A stretch of DNA of 64,000 nt. It comes from Casuarius casuarius (Eukaryota > Chordata > Aves > Casuariiformes > Casuariidae). The first letter of the stretch is position 1, and each line of letters begins with the position of its first letter. The notes beneath the pieces are model-generated. The model was not told the origin of the DNA and did no database searches. It was given only the letters and a program-made list of their open reading frames with translations. The translations under genes and the position numbers were made by a program. Shown here in pieces: positions 1-12,482 of the stretch. Location: NCBI GenBank assembly GCA_003342895.1, contig PTFA01000317.1, positions 867,109 through 931,108 on the forward strand, read 5' to 3'.

Positions 1-456
1 GAACGAAGCAACGCGACAAGTGGAAGAATAGAGAAAGCAGGAAAATACACAAGCTTTTTTGGTTAGTAAAATGTATTTGCTCTGTTGGCATCGTCTATAA
101 AATAGGTTCCTATGAGGATACATGCTAACACACAACTCGTATTATTGTATGAAAAATGTGTGTTCACACACATGCCACTGCCAGGATCTCATGTGGAAAC
201 ATGTTTCCACACATTTCTTGTGCAGGAGAAGGGAAAGGGGGAGATTAAATCCATTTAAGACCAATACGTACCAGTTAAAAACATCCACACTGCCTTTTAA
301 TTTGCCTGCATTTTGACAGCCGAGAAAATATCAACCTTGTCATCAGCCTGACAAAACCAGAACCACAGGAAGTATCTGAGGAGGCCCAAAAACACGAGGA
401 TGGGCTTCGCGGGTATTAAGGCCAGGTTTTGAATTAGCAAGTTGGGGAAAACTCAC
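1..456 (-). other. EIF4G3: Intron 13 of window (partial)
   Basis: Begins GTGAGT at 456 and runs off the left edge. It contains a perfect 20-bp palindrome at 192-211. No exon was recognised. Confidence 0.85.
192..211. repeat. Perfect 20-bp palindrome
   Basis: TGTGGAAACATGTTTCCACA equals its own reverse complement, with no spacer. It is in intron 13. Function unknown. Confidence 0.9.
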
Positions 457-582
457 ACTTCCAGATACGCTTCTTCCACCGGAAGTTTGCCTCCCAAAAT
501 CGGCAAAGGCTGGCGTGAAGTCTGGTCCTCGAGGCAGTATCCGGGGGTCCAGGGTCCTCAGCGGCAATTTTGGCTGATTGAC
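457..582 (-). CDS. EIF4G3: EIF4G3 exon 13 of window (DPRILPRGPDFTPAFADFGRQ)
   Basis: A 126-nt exon, acceptor TCCTCCGCGCAG, donor AAGT|GTGAGT, phase 0 at both ends, residues 753-794. VNQPKLPLRTLDPRILPRG followed by PDFTPAFADFGRQTSGGR is nearly identical to mammalian eIF4GII and lies just after the eIF4E motif, where eIF4G wraps around eIF4E. The last residues (SVSGS) differ from human, and an internal GT (AGC|GTATCT) could end the exon 12 nt earlier; I chose GTGAGT as the far better donor. The next exon, leading into the MIF4G domain that binds eIF4A, is outside the window. Confidence 0.95.
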
Positions 583-1919
583 CTGCGCGGAGGAGCAGCA
601 ACAGATCAACAAGAGCTGTTCAGTGCGTCCTGCAGCTGTCACAAACTCATCCAAGTCTACAACCTCTGCCCGTGCTGAAACATCAGCCATAACATATAGA
701 TTTGATATCCAAATTAATGCTTTTAACAACTTCAGCATGTTATATATCCACACTCATACCAAAAATCCACATTTAATTTAAAACGTCTTACACAGGTGGC
801 TATTGTGAAAATACGTGACAGGGCTACGCAGGGTTCAGAAACATTTCAAGGCTGAACACGACTTATAGAGGATAAAACAACGGCGACGTGGGCCTGTCTT
901 CTGCAAAATAAATGTGACAGGCTTGGTTCAGGATCACAAAACTGCCATCTTCCCCTCAAACAAATGTCTTTTGTGCTAAGACAGATGGCTGACCAGGCAC
1001 AGGAAGCCCAAAAGTAGAGGGAACAGCGAGAAGCAATCACGGAAAACTAGTAGGTGGATGAAATCATTTTGGGAACATAGCTGTGTTTTCCAATTTGTCT
1101 GTGCATGAAATTCAGAGTGGAAATGTTTCTGCACATAAGAATCACCAATCTCCCGATTCCTCCTCGAATCTTACGGGTGAATATGTAGTGATTACGCCAA
1201 AAGCAATGAGGTACCTCGCTCTGACTGAGAGCAGGCTAAGGTCCTCGTGTTGGCACTTCAGAAATAACAACAATATTTCAACAAGTCCCAAAATACAGCA
1301 GAGAAAACCACATGTGTAATAACACCAGATAAAATCGCAGAACGGTTTCTGCCAGCGAGTCAAGGTCTAAAGAGCTTTTATTAGACCAGCTGATAAATCC
1401 TGACACGACGGTCTCAGGCCAACAGGAAAGCTCGCTTGCCCAAAAGCACGCCTCTGCTTCCTAATCGTACGGCAGATCTAACAAAAGATACTGCCTCTCC
1501 CTCCAGTCTTGCTTCGCCTGGGTCTCCCAGGCTAGGAGAAACCATTTTAAATTCCAATAACAACTCGGTATAACTCAATGCAGGTAAAGGCCATTTGAAG
1601 TGCTTCACTTTTTAAATGGCCCATGTGCAGTCATTAGCCTGTGATGCCTTTACTTGAACAATCCTGTGATGTTACTTTAGCCAAATATTTCCCCTCCTGG
1701 ACAAAAATCTTGGTCAAAAAGACAGTCAAGGAATGAAGCGTGCATTAACCCCCAACCCCTCCAAACTGAGTTATTCCTCATAGCACAAGCACATGGCTCT
1801 GCTGGTGGCACCGGGAAAATAAAAACTCTTCCTCCCCATTCGATTAAAAGCTTTCTAGCTTAGAGATATTTAGTTATTAAATAATTTGCACGCACCTGTT
1901 TTATGGGCTCTCCTCTCAC
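583..1919 (-). other. EIF4G3: Intron 12 of window (1.3 kb)
   Basis: GTGAGA to CTCCTCCGCGCAG. AT-moderate, with no repeat family, exon or RNA gene recognised. Confidence 0.87.
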
Positions 1920-2053
1920 CTTGTCGAGGACCACATCGCTTATGGGAGGCAGCCCCTCCGGCTTCTGGATGCAGGCGGGCATGAACTGGAAATCCAGCAA
2001 GAACTCCCGGTCGTACTGCTTCTTGCCTTCGGGATCCAGGGGCTTCCACTGCT
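1920..2053 (-). CDS. EIF4G3: EIF4G3 exon 12 of window (eIF4E-binding motif)
   Basis: A 134-nt exon, acceptor TCATTATAG, donor GACAAG|GTGAGA. It completes the split Glu and encodes residues 709-752, starting [20 protein letters not shown]. The canonical eIF4E-binding motif Y-x4-L-hydrophobic is YDREFLL, with its Tyr codon at 2015-2013 (residue 721). It docks on the dorsal face of the cap-binding protein and is the site mimicked by 4E-BPs. [19 protein letters not shown] and VVLDK follow, as in all vertebrate eIF4G. An extra AG five bases into the exon would shift frame if used. No disabling change is visible. Confidence 0.99.
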
Positions 2054-4314
2054 CTATAATGACAGGAGTTCACTGAGATTCATAGGGAACAAAACCAACT
2101 CCGCTCGCGTTTCCGTAAAATCCAAAGGAAGCATGATTCCAAGTTTCTGGACAAAACTGCAAAACCTAACATAGGGTTTTTTCCCTTTCTCTAAAGGAGC
2201 AATAAAATTAATGAAGACGCATTAATTAATGCTGACGCAAACCAACATGCAAACCCGCAGCCACGTTAGGGCAAGGAAAATTCGCATCTGGTAGCCTCGA
2301 GCCAAGATTTTCTTCACTGGCTGCACGGTTGGGAGTTGGGAAAGAAAAACTCTACTTGTTCACCGGCCAGGTTGACTTGTCCGGCCCCTAAGTGGGGAGG
2401 CACGTTTTTATCTGGAGGAAAACATCTGTAAGAGATGCCTCCTTTGGATTTTACTGATGCCAAACAACGTGGCTTTGCGCTCTAGCCGGCCCTTCAGGTT
2501 TTTTGGTTAAAGCACTCTACCGTTTCCTTATTTTAGCCCCTGATCACTGGGTTTAGGTCTCTGGGTACCAACCAACCTCATCCCAGCAGAGGCTGTGACC
2601 AGCAACTTCTTTCAAGCGATGAGTTTTAATAACTGAGAATGAAAACATCCAAAGCAATGACTATTTTTAGCTCTTTGCGCAGGTTTCTTCTACGGGGCTT
2701 CAGGAAAAAGGGGGGTGGAAAACGGTTTGGCCGGCTAGCCAGATCCCAGCAGATGAATCCCAGGCCGGGCGCCTGTCCACTGTGCCACGCCGCCCCGGCT
2801 TAGCACGCAAAAATACCGACAGCAACGAGAAATCGTTTATATGCAGTTTCCTTCTCCTGGAAAGTTCCTAACCCACAGTTACAATGTGCAAAGCAGCTGG
2901 AAAACATCACAGGCAGCATCCAAGGACGGAAGCATCCAAGGAGGGAAGAGACGGGGATCAAACAAGCAATTCTACTAAAAGGCAAAATCCACAGCTTTAG
3001 GAAGAGAAGACCTAAAACGGGGGATTACTGCCTCGAGTGGCCAGGTCCGCTTTGCGGAGCACGAGCCGGACGCGCTGGGCTTGCAAAGGGATCTGCTGAA
3101 GCCCTTCAGCCCCGTTAAAGGACTTCCAGACCAGCCTGAAATCTTTCCAACCGCGTCAAGTGCTTTAGAAAGACATCTGATGAATTATGGATTAACTTCA
3201 AGATGTGCTTAACTAATGAATAGGTAAGCTAGCTTAAGTGTGGCGTAAACTATCAAGAGGCCTCTAGGTTTTCTCCTAACGATACAATATTGCCGAATTA
3301 ATAAAAGAAAAGCAATTCAGGTCTTTGTAAGAACGAAGCCGCACAGAAGTAACGGCAGCAGTGTAATCACCTAACAGTGGTGCTTCCTCCCAGTATCGTG
3401 TCTGCCAGGCTCTCAAGGTCTTTCCTGATTTTGTTTTATGCTCTTAATTTCTGGCCTCCAAAGAAAATAACTTAATTTATTTTGAGGAAGCTTCACCTGA
3501 ATAATAAATGGCTTAAAAATTGGTAGCAACTGAAAGGTAAGACAGTCTCAAGGTCTCTCTTAATGAAGTGAATTTATAGAGGTTCAGGACTACAAATTAA
3601 ATATCTTAATGAATAACAACAAGAAAAACCCTTAGGTAGACCATATATAATGCTAACGAGCACAGAGAGCATTGTATCCTTTGAGCCTGCACTTAATTCT
3701 TTTGCCATAGGAATTGTGTATACCCACAGCTTAATAGTAGAGCCTGGACTGAAAATAAAATGCTTTATTTTTGTTTTCCTTACTCTCCTAGAAATTTGAA
3801 GATCTACAGAATTGCTTAGCCAGGTAATTAAATACACATAAACGCACACACTAATAAGCTTGCTATTTAGTACCCAATTAAAACCGTCAAATCTCTTATT
3901 TAAAAAGTACGTCTGCTTATATGGAAGCTTCTTGGATCGTTTTCAACGGGTGGTCACGGGGCAACCAATTCCCCACCACTTCCACCGCACTGCAGCCAAC
4001 ATCCACACGCAACAAACTCAGGCAAGCGGGGATTTGCTTCTCCTATTGCGCTCGGGCTCCGTAGGCTCCTCTTCCCTTCGCTGCCGGCAGCGAGAGGAAA
4101 GCAATTTCCCTCCCGCACCGCCCCAGAAGGTCTCTCTGGGGCTGGTGGTTGGCGAATCCCACCGGAGCCGGCCACGGTGAAACGTCAACCCTCCCTCGTG
4201 GCATCATTGCAAGCATCCTTTCTTCCTCCGGGAGGATGCAAACACGTTAGCCGGTCTTCAAGGAGGAGGAAAGCAGAAAAACAAGCATGCGAGAGAGTCC
4301 GCAACGGGATTTAC
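2054..4314 (-). other. EIF4G3: Intron 11 of window (2.3 kb)
   Basis: GTAAAT to TCATTATAG, an acceptor with a weak pyrimidine tract. GC-rich near its 5' end (about 4030-4170). No repeat family or exon was recognised. Confidence 0.85.
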
Positions 4315-4564
4315 CTGGTTTATACTGGTACACCGGCCCTTCGCTGGAGCTCTCTGCGAAGCCTGAGTTTGCGTCGGTCCCTTCTCCCTCGGAGACGCTC
4401 TCGGCGCCGTTACGGACAGGCTCTGCTTCCTGCTCTCCATTTTCCTCCACGGCTTTCACTTTTTTAAGTTCCGGGGGGTCTTTCTCCAGTGGGAACCCAT
4501 GGCTCATTTTATCCTGTTCAGATTCAAGTACTTTGTCACCTGAAAGCTCCTCTTCTGCTTTAGG
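4315..4564 (-). CDS. EIF4G3: EIF4G3 exon 11 of window (KVLESEQDKMS, acidic)
   Basis: A 250-nt exon, acceptor CTGTGCTTCAG, donor AACCAG|GTAAAT, residues 625-707 plus one base of a split Glu codon. It begins PKAEEELSGDKVLESEQDKM and contains LKKVKAVEENGEQEAEPVRN and GAESVSEGEGTDANSG, all strongly conserved with human eIF4GII, ending GPVYQYKP. It is highly acidic and probably disordered, lying just upstream of the eIF4E-binding motif. The split G joins AG of exon 12 to give KPEQWKP (human KPESWKP), confirming both splice sites. Confidence 0.98.
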
Positions 4565-6284
4565 CTGAAGCACAGATGGAAACACAGAGGTTACGTTAAA
4601 AACACCCTGCCAAATCCAAAACATGCAAAACAGCTCTTCATAGATACATACAGCACATTTTGCTCGTAACAACACATATGCATCTTCAACAGTGATATAC
4701 AGATCTGTAATAAAGCCCAGAGTAACGGGATGATTTATTGGAAGCCTTGTGTTTCAACCCACTGCTAATTAACAGGGCAACTGGAAAGACGGAGCTTTGC
4801 CCCTGCAACCCGCACGAGCTATCGAGAGCAAATGGAAAAAAATGCTAAGCCCTAGAGTATGACATTCATGAGCAACAGCTAGCAATCTCAGCCTGTAAAG
4901 ATAACCTCGCTTTTCCTCTCTCCTGGAGCTCGGCAGCTACTTTCAGAGGAACACGGGGCTCGGTTTGCAGGGGGCTGCTCTTTAAATGCGAGCTTCCCGC
5001 TGCTAATTGGAGTGGCTTTCCAAGGAAGGAGGCAACGTCACATAAAACTGCAATTTCAGTGCTCGATTTCAGGAAAAAACAACGCCTTTTCATAGTGTCC
5101 CTTGCTGTTAATTTTAGAGCTCTCCAAGGACACAACCTGATTCTGAATTTGAACCGCGAAAGTGGTAGGAAGTCACTTCTGCGGGGAGAAAGCGCAACGC
5201 ATCCATCCACTAAAATAAAGAAAGAATTAAGCGGGGATGCTCTGGAAGAGGTCCTTGATCCTTGCCTACCTAGAAGCACTGCATCCAAAAATGCTTTTTG
5301 CATGGTTTCAAGCAAGCACCCCGTAAAAGTGCTGTGTTCTTCTTCAGGGACATTTTCACCAACGCTAACTAGTCCAGGGGACCAGACTCCTCCAATAAAG
5401 GAGGAGAAAACGCAGAGGATGCACAAACTTGCTGGCACAGCCCCAACAACGTCCTTCACTCTCCAGCTTGAAAATGAGCGTAGAGGGATGCTTTTAATTT
5501 TCTTGGATTACCCACTCATCAGCTTTTCTGTTGCATACAGACCAGCTGCCACAGTGGGACACTTTGCACGCGAGTGTATTAAGCGCATATAAGCAGGTTA
5601 TAACACGCGAAGGACTGCAAAGCTTGGGGAGCGCATCTGGGAAAGATCTCGGCAGATCCTCCAGCCCGGCGCCCGCCGCGGCGCGGGATCCGCGGGGCCT
5701 GTGTCCTTCCCAAGCGGTGCTGCAGAGCGGCCTCTCCGAGCCCCGGCCGCAAAGATGCTACAGCCTCCTCGGGCAGATGGTTTGGGACGTTTCCTTCCTA
5801 ACGTCTTCCCTTGCTGCAATCTAAACGCATTACTGCTCAATTATTTTCTACGGTGGGTTAAAATATGCCAAAAGACGGCTAGCGGATTAAAGCATTTTTT
5901 TGGAAAGCTCGAATGAGCACTGTTAGGCGGCGCTGGCTGGAACACCAGGCGAAGGGAGAGCTCTGCGTGCCTTTAACGACCTTGCCTTCGTTAAAGTCAG
6001 GGCCTGGGATATAAGGACTTTTTTCAGACTACTGCCATAGTTGCAGAGCTCCCTTTATTCCTCTCCGAGCAGCCGCCCGCACCGGCAGCACCCTCCTCGC
6101 ACCAGGGACCCGCACCGGCACCACCGCCTTTGGCGGCTCCAACTCTACCATTGGGCCTCGGGCAGAGCTACGCCGCTTCGAAGCGCTGGGGACGCTCTCG
6201 GCTCATCTAGCTCCCGGCGAGACGCGGCTTGGCCTGCAAACGTCCGGGCTCCTCGGCTTCTCCATGGGGTGGCCAGCAGGCAAA

Positions 6285-6327
6285 TGACATCACAATGACG
6301 TCATTGTGCAGCCCAGGAACGTCATTG
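6285..6327. promoter_or_regulatory. CRE-like cluster with consensus TGACGTCA palindrome
   Basis: A perfect 18-bp palindrome CACAATGACGTCATTGTG (6291-6308) is centred on the full CREB/ATF site TGACGTCA (6296-6303). A one-mismatch site TGACATCA overlaps it (6285-6292), and a half site (CGTCA) recurs at 6320-6324. Full CREs are rare by chance, but this one is intronic and far from any demonstrated promoter. Confidence 0.5.
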
Positions 6328-6340
6328 TGCAGCCCAGGAG
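6300..6340. repeat. 21-bp tandem duplication
   Basis: GTCATTGTGCAGCCCAGGA occurs at 6300 and again at 6321. The first copy overlaps the right arm of the palindrome at 6291-6308, so the duplication also copied half of the CRE. Confidence 0.9.
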
Positions 6341-6484
6341 TGCCTACAGCTTGCTGGGCAACATCCCACCGGCCCTCCCACGAAGCCCAACTTGGGTCCT
6401 TGCAAGAGAACCGGGAAGGAAGCCAGAAGGCCCTTCTGGGAGGGCCACCAACCCAAGAAATAGCGAGCCCGCATCGCCCCTTAC

Positions 6485-6573
6485 CTCCGCTTCCGCCTCC
6501 ACGGCCTCCTCGGCGGCCTGGGTCCGGTCTTTTGGTTTCTTCCACGTCTTTGGTGCAGTTAGAGCGGTTTGGG
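6485..6573 (-). CDS. EIF4G3: EIF4G3 exon 10 of window (APKTWKKPKDRT)
   Basis: An 89-nt exon, acceptor TTACATTGCAG, donor GCGGAG|GTAAGG. It completes a split Ala codon and encodes residues 596-624, QTALTAPKTWKKPKDRTQ followed by AAEEAVEAEAE. The PKTWKKPKDRT core is diagnostic of the segment upstream of the eIF4E-binding site in eIF4GII. The acidic Glu/Ala tail continues into exon 11 (PKAEEEL). GC content is high, and the antisense strand carries a long chance open frame across this exon. Confidence 0.97.
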
Positions 6574-7067
6574 CTGCAATGTAAGCGCACATGTGTTACC
6601 CCACCGTGTCACAGCGAGCCCCTCCTGGCCGGGCGACGCGGTCCCTCCTCGCGCACCGAGGACTCGCACGGCTGTGGCCGCTCTCTGCTTAACCGCGGCA
6701 GGACCGAACGGCCAGAGCAGTGCGAAAACCGCGGCGCTGCAGCACTGCTCTGGCAACCTGGTCCTCCTGCAATGGTTTCAAAGCAGGTTAATAACACCAC
6801 TGTTCACCTACATCGGCCCATTGAGTCAACGAAAACACCGTATAGTATTTCTAAGGTCAGCACTGATTTACTCTGATCACTGTTTTTTCCCCCAAAGGGT
6901 CAAAGAAACCACACAATATATTAGGAAGAGGCAAAAGCATTAATCCAATATGTTCACAATTTGTTGGCGGTGCTATGAGCTTAAACCCCGATACTAAGCG
7001 CACACACACATCAAACGTAGGGCACGAGCAGGACGGATTTCACGACCGACGTCTCCTGCAAATGCAT

Positions 7068-7131
7068 TTCCAGCTCAAGCCTCCAGCGTCTAACTCGCTT
7101 CCAGCTCAAGCCTCCAGCGTCTAACTCGCTT
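7068..7131. repeat. 31-bp tandem duplication
   Basis: The unit starting TTCCAGCTCAAGCCTCC occurs at 7068 and again at 7099 with no difference seen, an exact 31-bp period over two copies. The identity of the copies implies a recent event. Confidence 0.92.
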
Positions 7132-8832
7132 CCTAAGCCAAGCTCTAGAGAAACAGGCCACGCACGCAGTTCATCACTGCAAAGTAGCGTTTTGAAAGGC
7201 TCCTCAGCTGCAGATCAATGAAAAGCGAGTGGCTGGAGACAAGGCGTATTAAGTATTTAACAGCAATCAGAGCCTCGGTTGGTGCCAACGGGTCCTACGG
7301 GCAAAGAGGAAACTGCGTTGAAGCTCCCCGTGCCCCAGAGACGTCTACGAGCTCCAGCGGCCGGGGAGGAGCGCTGGGCTCGAGGGCCACGAGGGGTTTT
7401 CAGAAACGCGGCAGCCTGCAGGCATCGGTACCACGAGCACGCCGGGCAGAAGGCAGAGCGGACAGGGAGCTTTGCTCTTCACGCTTAACCCTACAAAAGC
7501 GGAGGTTAATAAAAAAGAAGCGTAACTCGAATAGTTTTGCAGAACTCCTGCGATTAAGGCTAGCAGCAACGTCCTTTAGCAAAGCGTTGCTAATGCTGGG
7601 AAGGAAAACACACCCCGTTCACGTTTTACAATTAAAAAAACCACTGGGGATTTTCTACAGTGCATTTCTTTTTTTTAATCAAGGCTCTGATAAATAGAAT
7701 AAATATCAGAATAAATATCACCCTATTTTCCCGATATGGAAACCGAAGCAGAGGGAAACAAAAGCGTTTGCTTTGGGTGCCCAGGAGGCTCACGGAGGTG
7801 CTGGAGAAGTAACAGAGGTCTCTCGAGCTCTGGTCCCCCAGGCCACATCCACCCCGGCAGGCGACTGAGAAAGTTTCCACCACGTTTTAGCAAGTTTAGC
7901 AAAAAATGCGCTGCTTTTTTAAAAGCCAACCCACTGTTTTAAGGCATTTCTGCGGAAAGGAGGGTGCCACGTCAGCCTAGGTGCGTATCAGGCTGCGGCA
8001 GGAGACACGGTGGAAAACTCAACAGTGCTCAGAAATGAGTTAAATAAACACGGATCATTTCGGTCCCATCTGAAATACGGCACAGGTTGCATTTTGGGGG
8101 CAAAGGAGGAAAGGAAAAAAAAAGAGAAAGAGAGAAGAAATGTTACTTTTGACCACGTCGTCTGCAGGAACGAGTCAAATGCTGCTGCATCAAAGGAATT
8201 TCAAATAGTGATTTTCAAATAGGGGTTTTTCCCCCCTCAACTATCACGCGCTCGGTGTGAACATTATTTCCTCTCCAAGATGCGTGCTTTCACCTTTTTT
8301 GGCAGAAGAAAAGGAAGGTGTATAATATACCAAACCCAAAGCCCAAGCGAGACAACGCAACAACCCAGCACCATCTGCAAATCGAGCCTCACGCCTTAAG
8401 GCCTGGCACATGCCATAGGAAACCCAAAACATGATGTGGCCAACGTGTCTCTTGGCAAGGGAAGGCTCAAGATGCTCTCGGTCTTTCTCACAATTTTCTG
8501 GTCCCCCAAATGGAGCGTATCAAATTAAGCATCTTTGTGTGCACATCCACAAAGTCTTTCCTCAAATGCAGGGGTTTTTTTGCCAGCATTCATACATTTT
8601 CCAAGCTCCTTTGCAGGCTGCTTTGACATGTTAGGCGGTAATTTCTTTCTGTGGGAAAACTGACACCATCAGACCCCAGCACAGCGCTGTTTAACCAACA
8701 CTATTTATTGCTGCTTGCTTAAAAAAGAAAAAAAAAAAAAGAGAGTGAAAACACTGATCTATGTTAGATTATATTTCATTCTTATGTCCTTGCTAAGTAT
8801 TACCTACTTTACTACTTCTGCTTTTTTAATCC

Positions 8833-8852
8833 TTTTTTTTTTTTTTTTTTTT
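8833..8852. repeat. Homopolymer T run (20 nt)
   Basis: An uninterrupted run of 20 T in intron 9. It could be the relic of a poly(A) tail on the minus strand, but no retrotransposon body is recognisable beside it. Confidence 0.85.
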
Positions 8853-11800
8853 AAATATTCTCCTTTCATATTCATTTCAATTCAATTCATTTCGATTGCA
8901 ATTCCATCGCGACCGCAGCACCGGTACCGACCCGCGGCACCAAAGGGCGGCTGAATGAAACTCTCTCTTTGCCATAGGACTGGGAACAGCAACGAAATCA
9001 TCCTTTCCAGACTATCCCGGACATCGCTCCTGGTGATAAAATCACCATGCGTTTGGTAGGGATCACAGGCTGAAAGCCGAGCTCCTCTTTTGATAATATC
9101 CCTTTTTTTTTTCTTGCAGCAGAGATGGCTAGGGATTAAGCATTTTAAGAGCTACATGCCCTTGCCCTTTGCAGGTAACAGCGAGGCCAATCCTGAAAAT
9201 CTCGAGGTATCGCTCACGTACGGGCAGGAACGAGATCTGTTGGCTGAATACTTGCAACGGGATGAGCACGTCTCCTCCAGCCAGCCCCTCTGCCAGATGT
9301 TCAGAAGGGAAATGCAGTCACCAGCGAGAAGCCATGCGCTCAGGGACGACGTATTGCTTGCCGCAGAAAAAACGCTGCACTTCGGTCGTTGGTTTAATGC
9401 TCTGAAACCCACCGGCAAATCTTCCCCGTTTTGCAGGCAGTTGCTATCGTGCAGGCTAATACATTGTAAGGCAGGAGGAATAAATAGCTGAATACAGTGT
9501 AAAATAAATACCAAGCATATTCTGATCTTTCCAAAATACGGATGTAACATAGACGCTCCCGCGTGGATACTCTGATGTTGCAAGTCTGGTGAAAACCTAA
9601 AGCCAGCGGAAAAGAAACAGAAAGATTCCCATCGATCACAAAAGGGTCAGCTCTGGTCGACTCCAGTCTCTTCAGGTGCGCCGTAAAAATTCATTATCTT
9701 GGGCTGTGAAAAAAGAGCTGCTGGATAAAGATGTTTAAACAAAAGCCTCCACGGTCTGCACGTAACTCTTTCCATATATAAACTTGGTAGAGCAAAAAAA
9801 GTATTGTTTCTCTGACTTTTACATGGGAGAACTGTGTATCCTGCAAAGGAACAAGCAAATAATTTCATCCATCCCTCAAACGCAGTCACCTCCAACACAA
9901 AATACGGGGACACAGTCTTACCAATTCTGCTGAACAACTTCAGGGAGGAAGGGGATGGATTTACCACTAAGAATCCCCCAAAGTTTCAGGATTATACACA
10001 CGGAAGGTAGAAATTTGCTCCCGTCTCCCCTCGACGGGGCAGGAGGAGGGGTTCAATCCTCCCTCGATACAGCGTGCTGCCTCCTCCGCTCCCTGCAGCG
10101 ATTAGGTTATCCTGGGAGGTCTCTGCTCTGAATATTCCCCAAGTGAGACGAGACCAGCTCCCATTAAAGGGAATAAAGCAGTATGATTTAATGCCAGGAC
10201 GGGCGGCTAACCGAACTGCTCGGTTATAAGCACACGCTTTGGCCGACAACTCGCATGGTGCTGGAAACCCCAAGGAAACATTGCTCCTGCTTAGCAGCAC
10301 ACGCTCAAGGAGAATCCCAATTTCTATCCTATTTCCAGAGAGCATAAAAAAGCCTCTTAGCCTCTAGTCCAAGAAAAAAACCCAACAACACAGTTCTTCC
10401 TCCTTGGCTCCAAGGTTCAGCATCCGTCTTTTCTAGCGTACGGCAGGGAGACACGTAATTCCTCGTTTCGCCGGGAAGGATCCCTGCACGAGCGCTCGAC
10501 GACAGGTTACGTTGTGTGAATCTCTCTTCCTCTCTCCAAGGAAGAGCAGGGAAATTATTACTCCAAAAGGTTAGCAGGGAAACGCAATACCGCTCCACTT
10601 CATTATAGGATGGGGAAAGTACAAAAACTGCCTTGGAGAGTATTTCGCCTTCCTGGGGTACCCAGCTTCTAATAGCAGCCACAGTTTCAAGTGATATTTT
10701 ACGCGACTTGAGAAAAAGCTGTTTCTCAGTAGCTAAAACCAATTTAGTGGCTAATGTGTGCTGCCTAGTCTAATGAAGTTAGAGCATTACAATTAATCTT
10801 CTGCATAATTAAAAACCCAAAATGCTGCATGTAGAAAAAAAAAAATTAAACTACAGGACATTATAAAGCAAATGATAATGCTGCAAGCTGGAACCTGGCT
10901 GGGTAAAACTGTATTTACACACAGTCCCATCTCTCTACTTTGTAAGGAAATTAATTTGTGTTATGAAGCAGCTCAGGTTGGAAGAACTGCAAGAGCAGCA
11001 AAATAACCTGAGTCAAATAAAAGTAGAAAAATATTAACGTAAAAAAAGCCCGTAGTTGGCAGAGTGAAGGGATCTTTCTGCTCTTTTCTACATTTTGGAT
11101 CTTCTTCAAGACACCGGACTGGTAAAATGCAGCGTATTGATCTCGCGCAGCATTACACAAGTATGGAAGCAGGCCAGACCCAGCTTTTTGTTTAAATTAA
11201 TCCATAACGGAGCGTAGTAATAGATGCTACTGCCGCCATTAGATGTCTATCATTTGCCTGTGAAAGGATTACTGTACCAAGGAGATCGCGATGGACATTT
11301 TCTGCTCCGTCGGAAGTCACCGGCGTCTCTGCACAAAACTGAGGGCGAGAAGCTCGCATCTGGGGAAAACCCGTCCTCGAGAAGCCAGCGCAGGGGGAAG
11401 CCCCAAAGGACTGAATACGCTATAAACTTACCGAAAAAACACGTTAAAAAGAAAAATCAGCCTCGGATGCTTCTCCGAGTCCTCACAGGAGCTGCGTCTG
11501 ATCACTCGAGACCTGAATCTCTCCTTAAAACCGTAAGGTGGGAAATATTCAAGATAGTTAAATTATGAAAAATATTTTAAGTGCTTTGTTAAGGGAAAAA
11601 AAACCCAAAAACCATACTTTTCCCTCAGTCTTTCTTGTCCAATCTTCATCTGCTTCGTATTCAAGGGATACTTAACAATTAAAACAACCTCAACTTCGCG
11701 ATTCCAAAACGACTGCAAAACAGGCCCTAAAAGACTCAACACATTTATATGTTTAACACCACTACGTAGGCGTAATAGCCACCATTATACTCCCTCAAAC

Positions 11801-12482
11801 AGCTAAATACAAGAAATTAATTCATTTAACTTATTTCCCACAGTTTCATTTCCAGGAACTCCTGGGAGAGGAGGAAAAAAAAGAAAAAGCAGTTCTCTAT
11901 AGAAAATGCAGCAAACAAAATAAGACTGTCCGAATTAATCCATTAAATGCTTAAAACAGTGATGAGACAGGACACTGAAACCAAAGGCAGGTAACGACAC
12001 TCACAGAAATAGCATAGATTTTTCAAAGGCAGCTACAGAGCTTTTGTTTTTCGGCTACTAAGTAATTCATAAACAGCCCTTCCCTCTGCAGCGTCCTGTT
12101 TTCTGAAAACTCCAAGAACAGTGAAACAAGGTAGAGGAGCCGAAACTAGTGGGAAGAGGGTATTTTGCTCCGTGTTGCTCTTGTTGAGGAAAACGGATGC
12201 ATGGTTAATTAAGGCTGGGCAGACCTAGGTGTGTGACGCTTGGTATTTCAGGTATTTAAAATCGATTTAATGGCCCGTTCGTTCACTCGCTTCTGATAAC
12301 ACCATGATAGCTCCCTTTGCTATAAGGAAGTTTCCAGTCGCTGCGGACAACGCTTAGCATTTCAAGAGCAGAACAACAGTGACCTGGCACGGTTAGCTTT
12401 TCTCTGGCACATACACCTGATAGAAAAATGAGCCCTTTCCTTCATCCTCAAGTTAACCAAAACCACGAGGCCAAACGCTTAC

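Larger units (their letters stand above)
4565..6484 (-). other. EIF4G3: Intron 10 of window (1.9 kb)
   Basis: GTAAGG to CTGTGCTTCAG. GC-rich near the exon 10 donor side (about 5640-5770 and 6045-6260). It contains a cAMP-response-element palindrome and a 21-bp duplication (6285-6340). Long open frames on both strands at 4866-5592 overlap one another and match nothing known to me. Confidence 0.85.
6574..12482 (-). other. EIF4G3: Intron 9 of window (5.9 kb)
   Basis: GTAAGC to GCTTACATTGCAG. It contains a 31-bp tandem duplication (7068-7131), a 20-base T run (8833-8852), an A-rich purine stretch (8716-8745) and a pyrimidine run near 9102-9114. No exon or interspersed repeat was recognised. Confidence 0.85.

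Noticed and set aside
4866..5592. Two long overlapping open frames on opposite strands (197 and 177 codons)
   Set aside because: They share the same DNA in intron 10, match no family I know, and lack splice or codon-bias support. Chance in a moderately GC-rich intron is more likely.
6229..6876. A 215-codon plus-strand frame
   Set aside because: It runs antisense across exon 10 and GC-rich intron; its peptide resembles no known protein.
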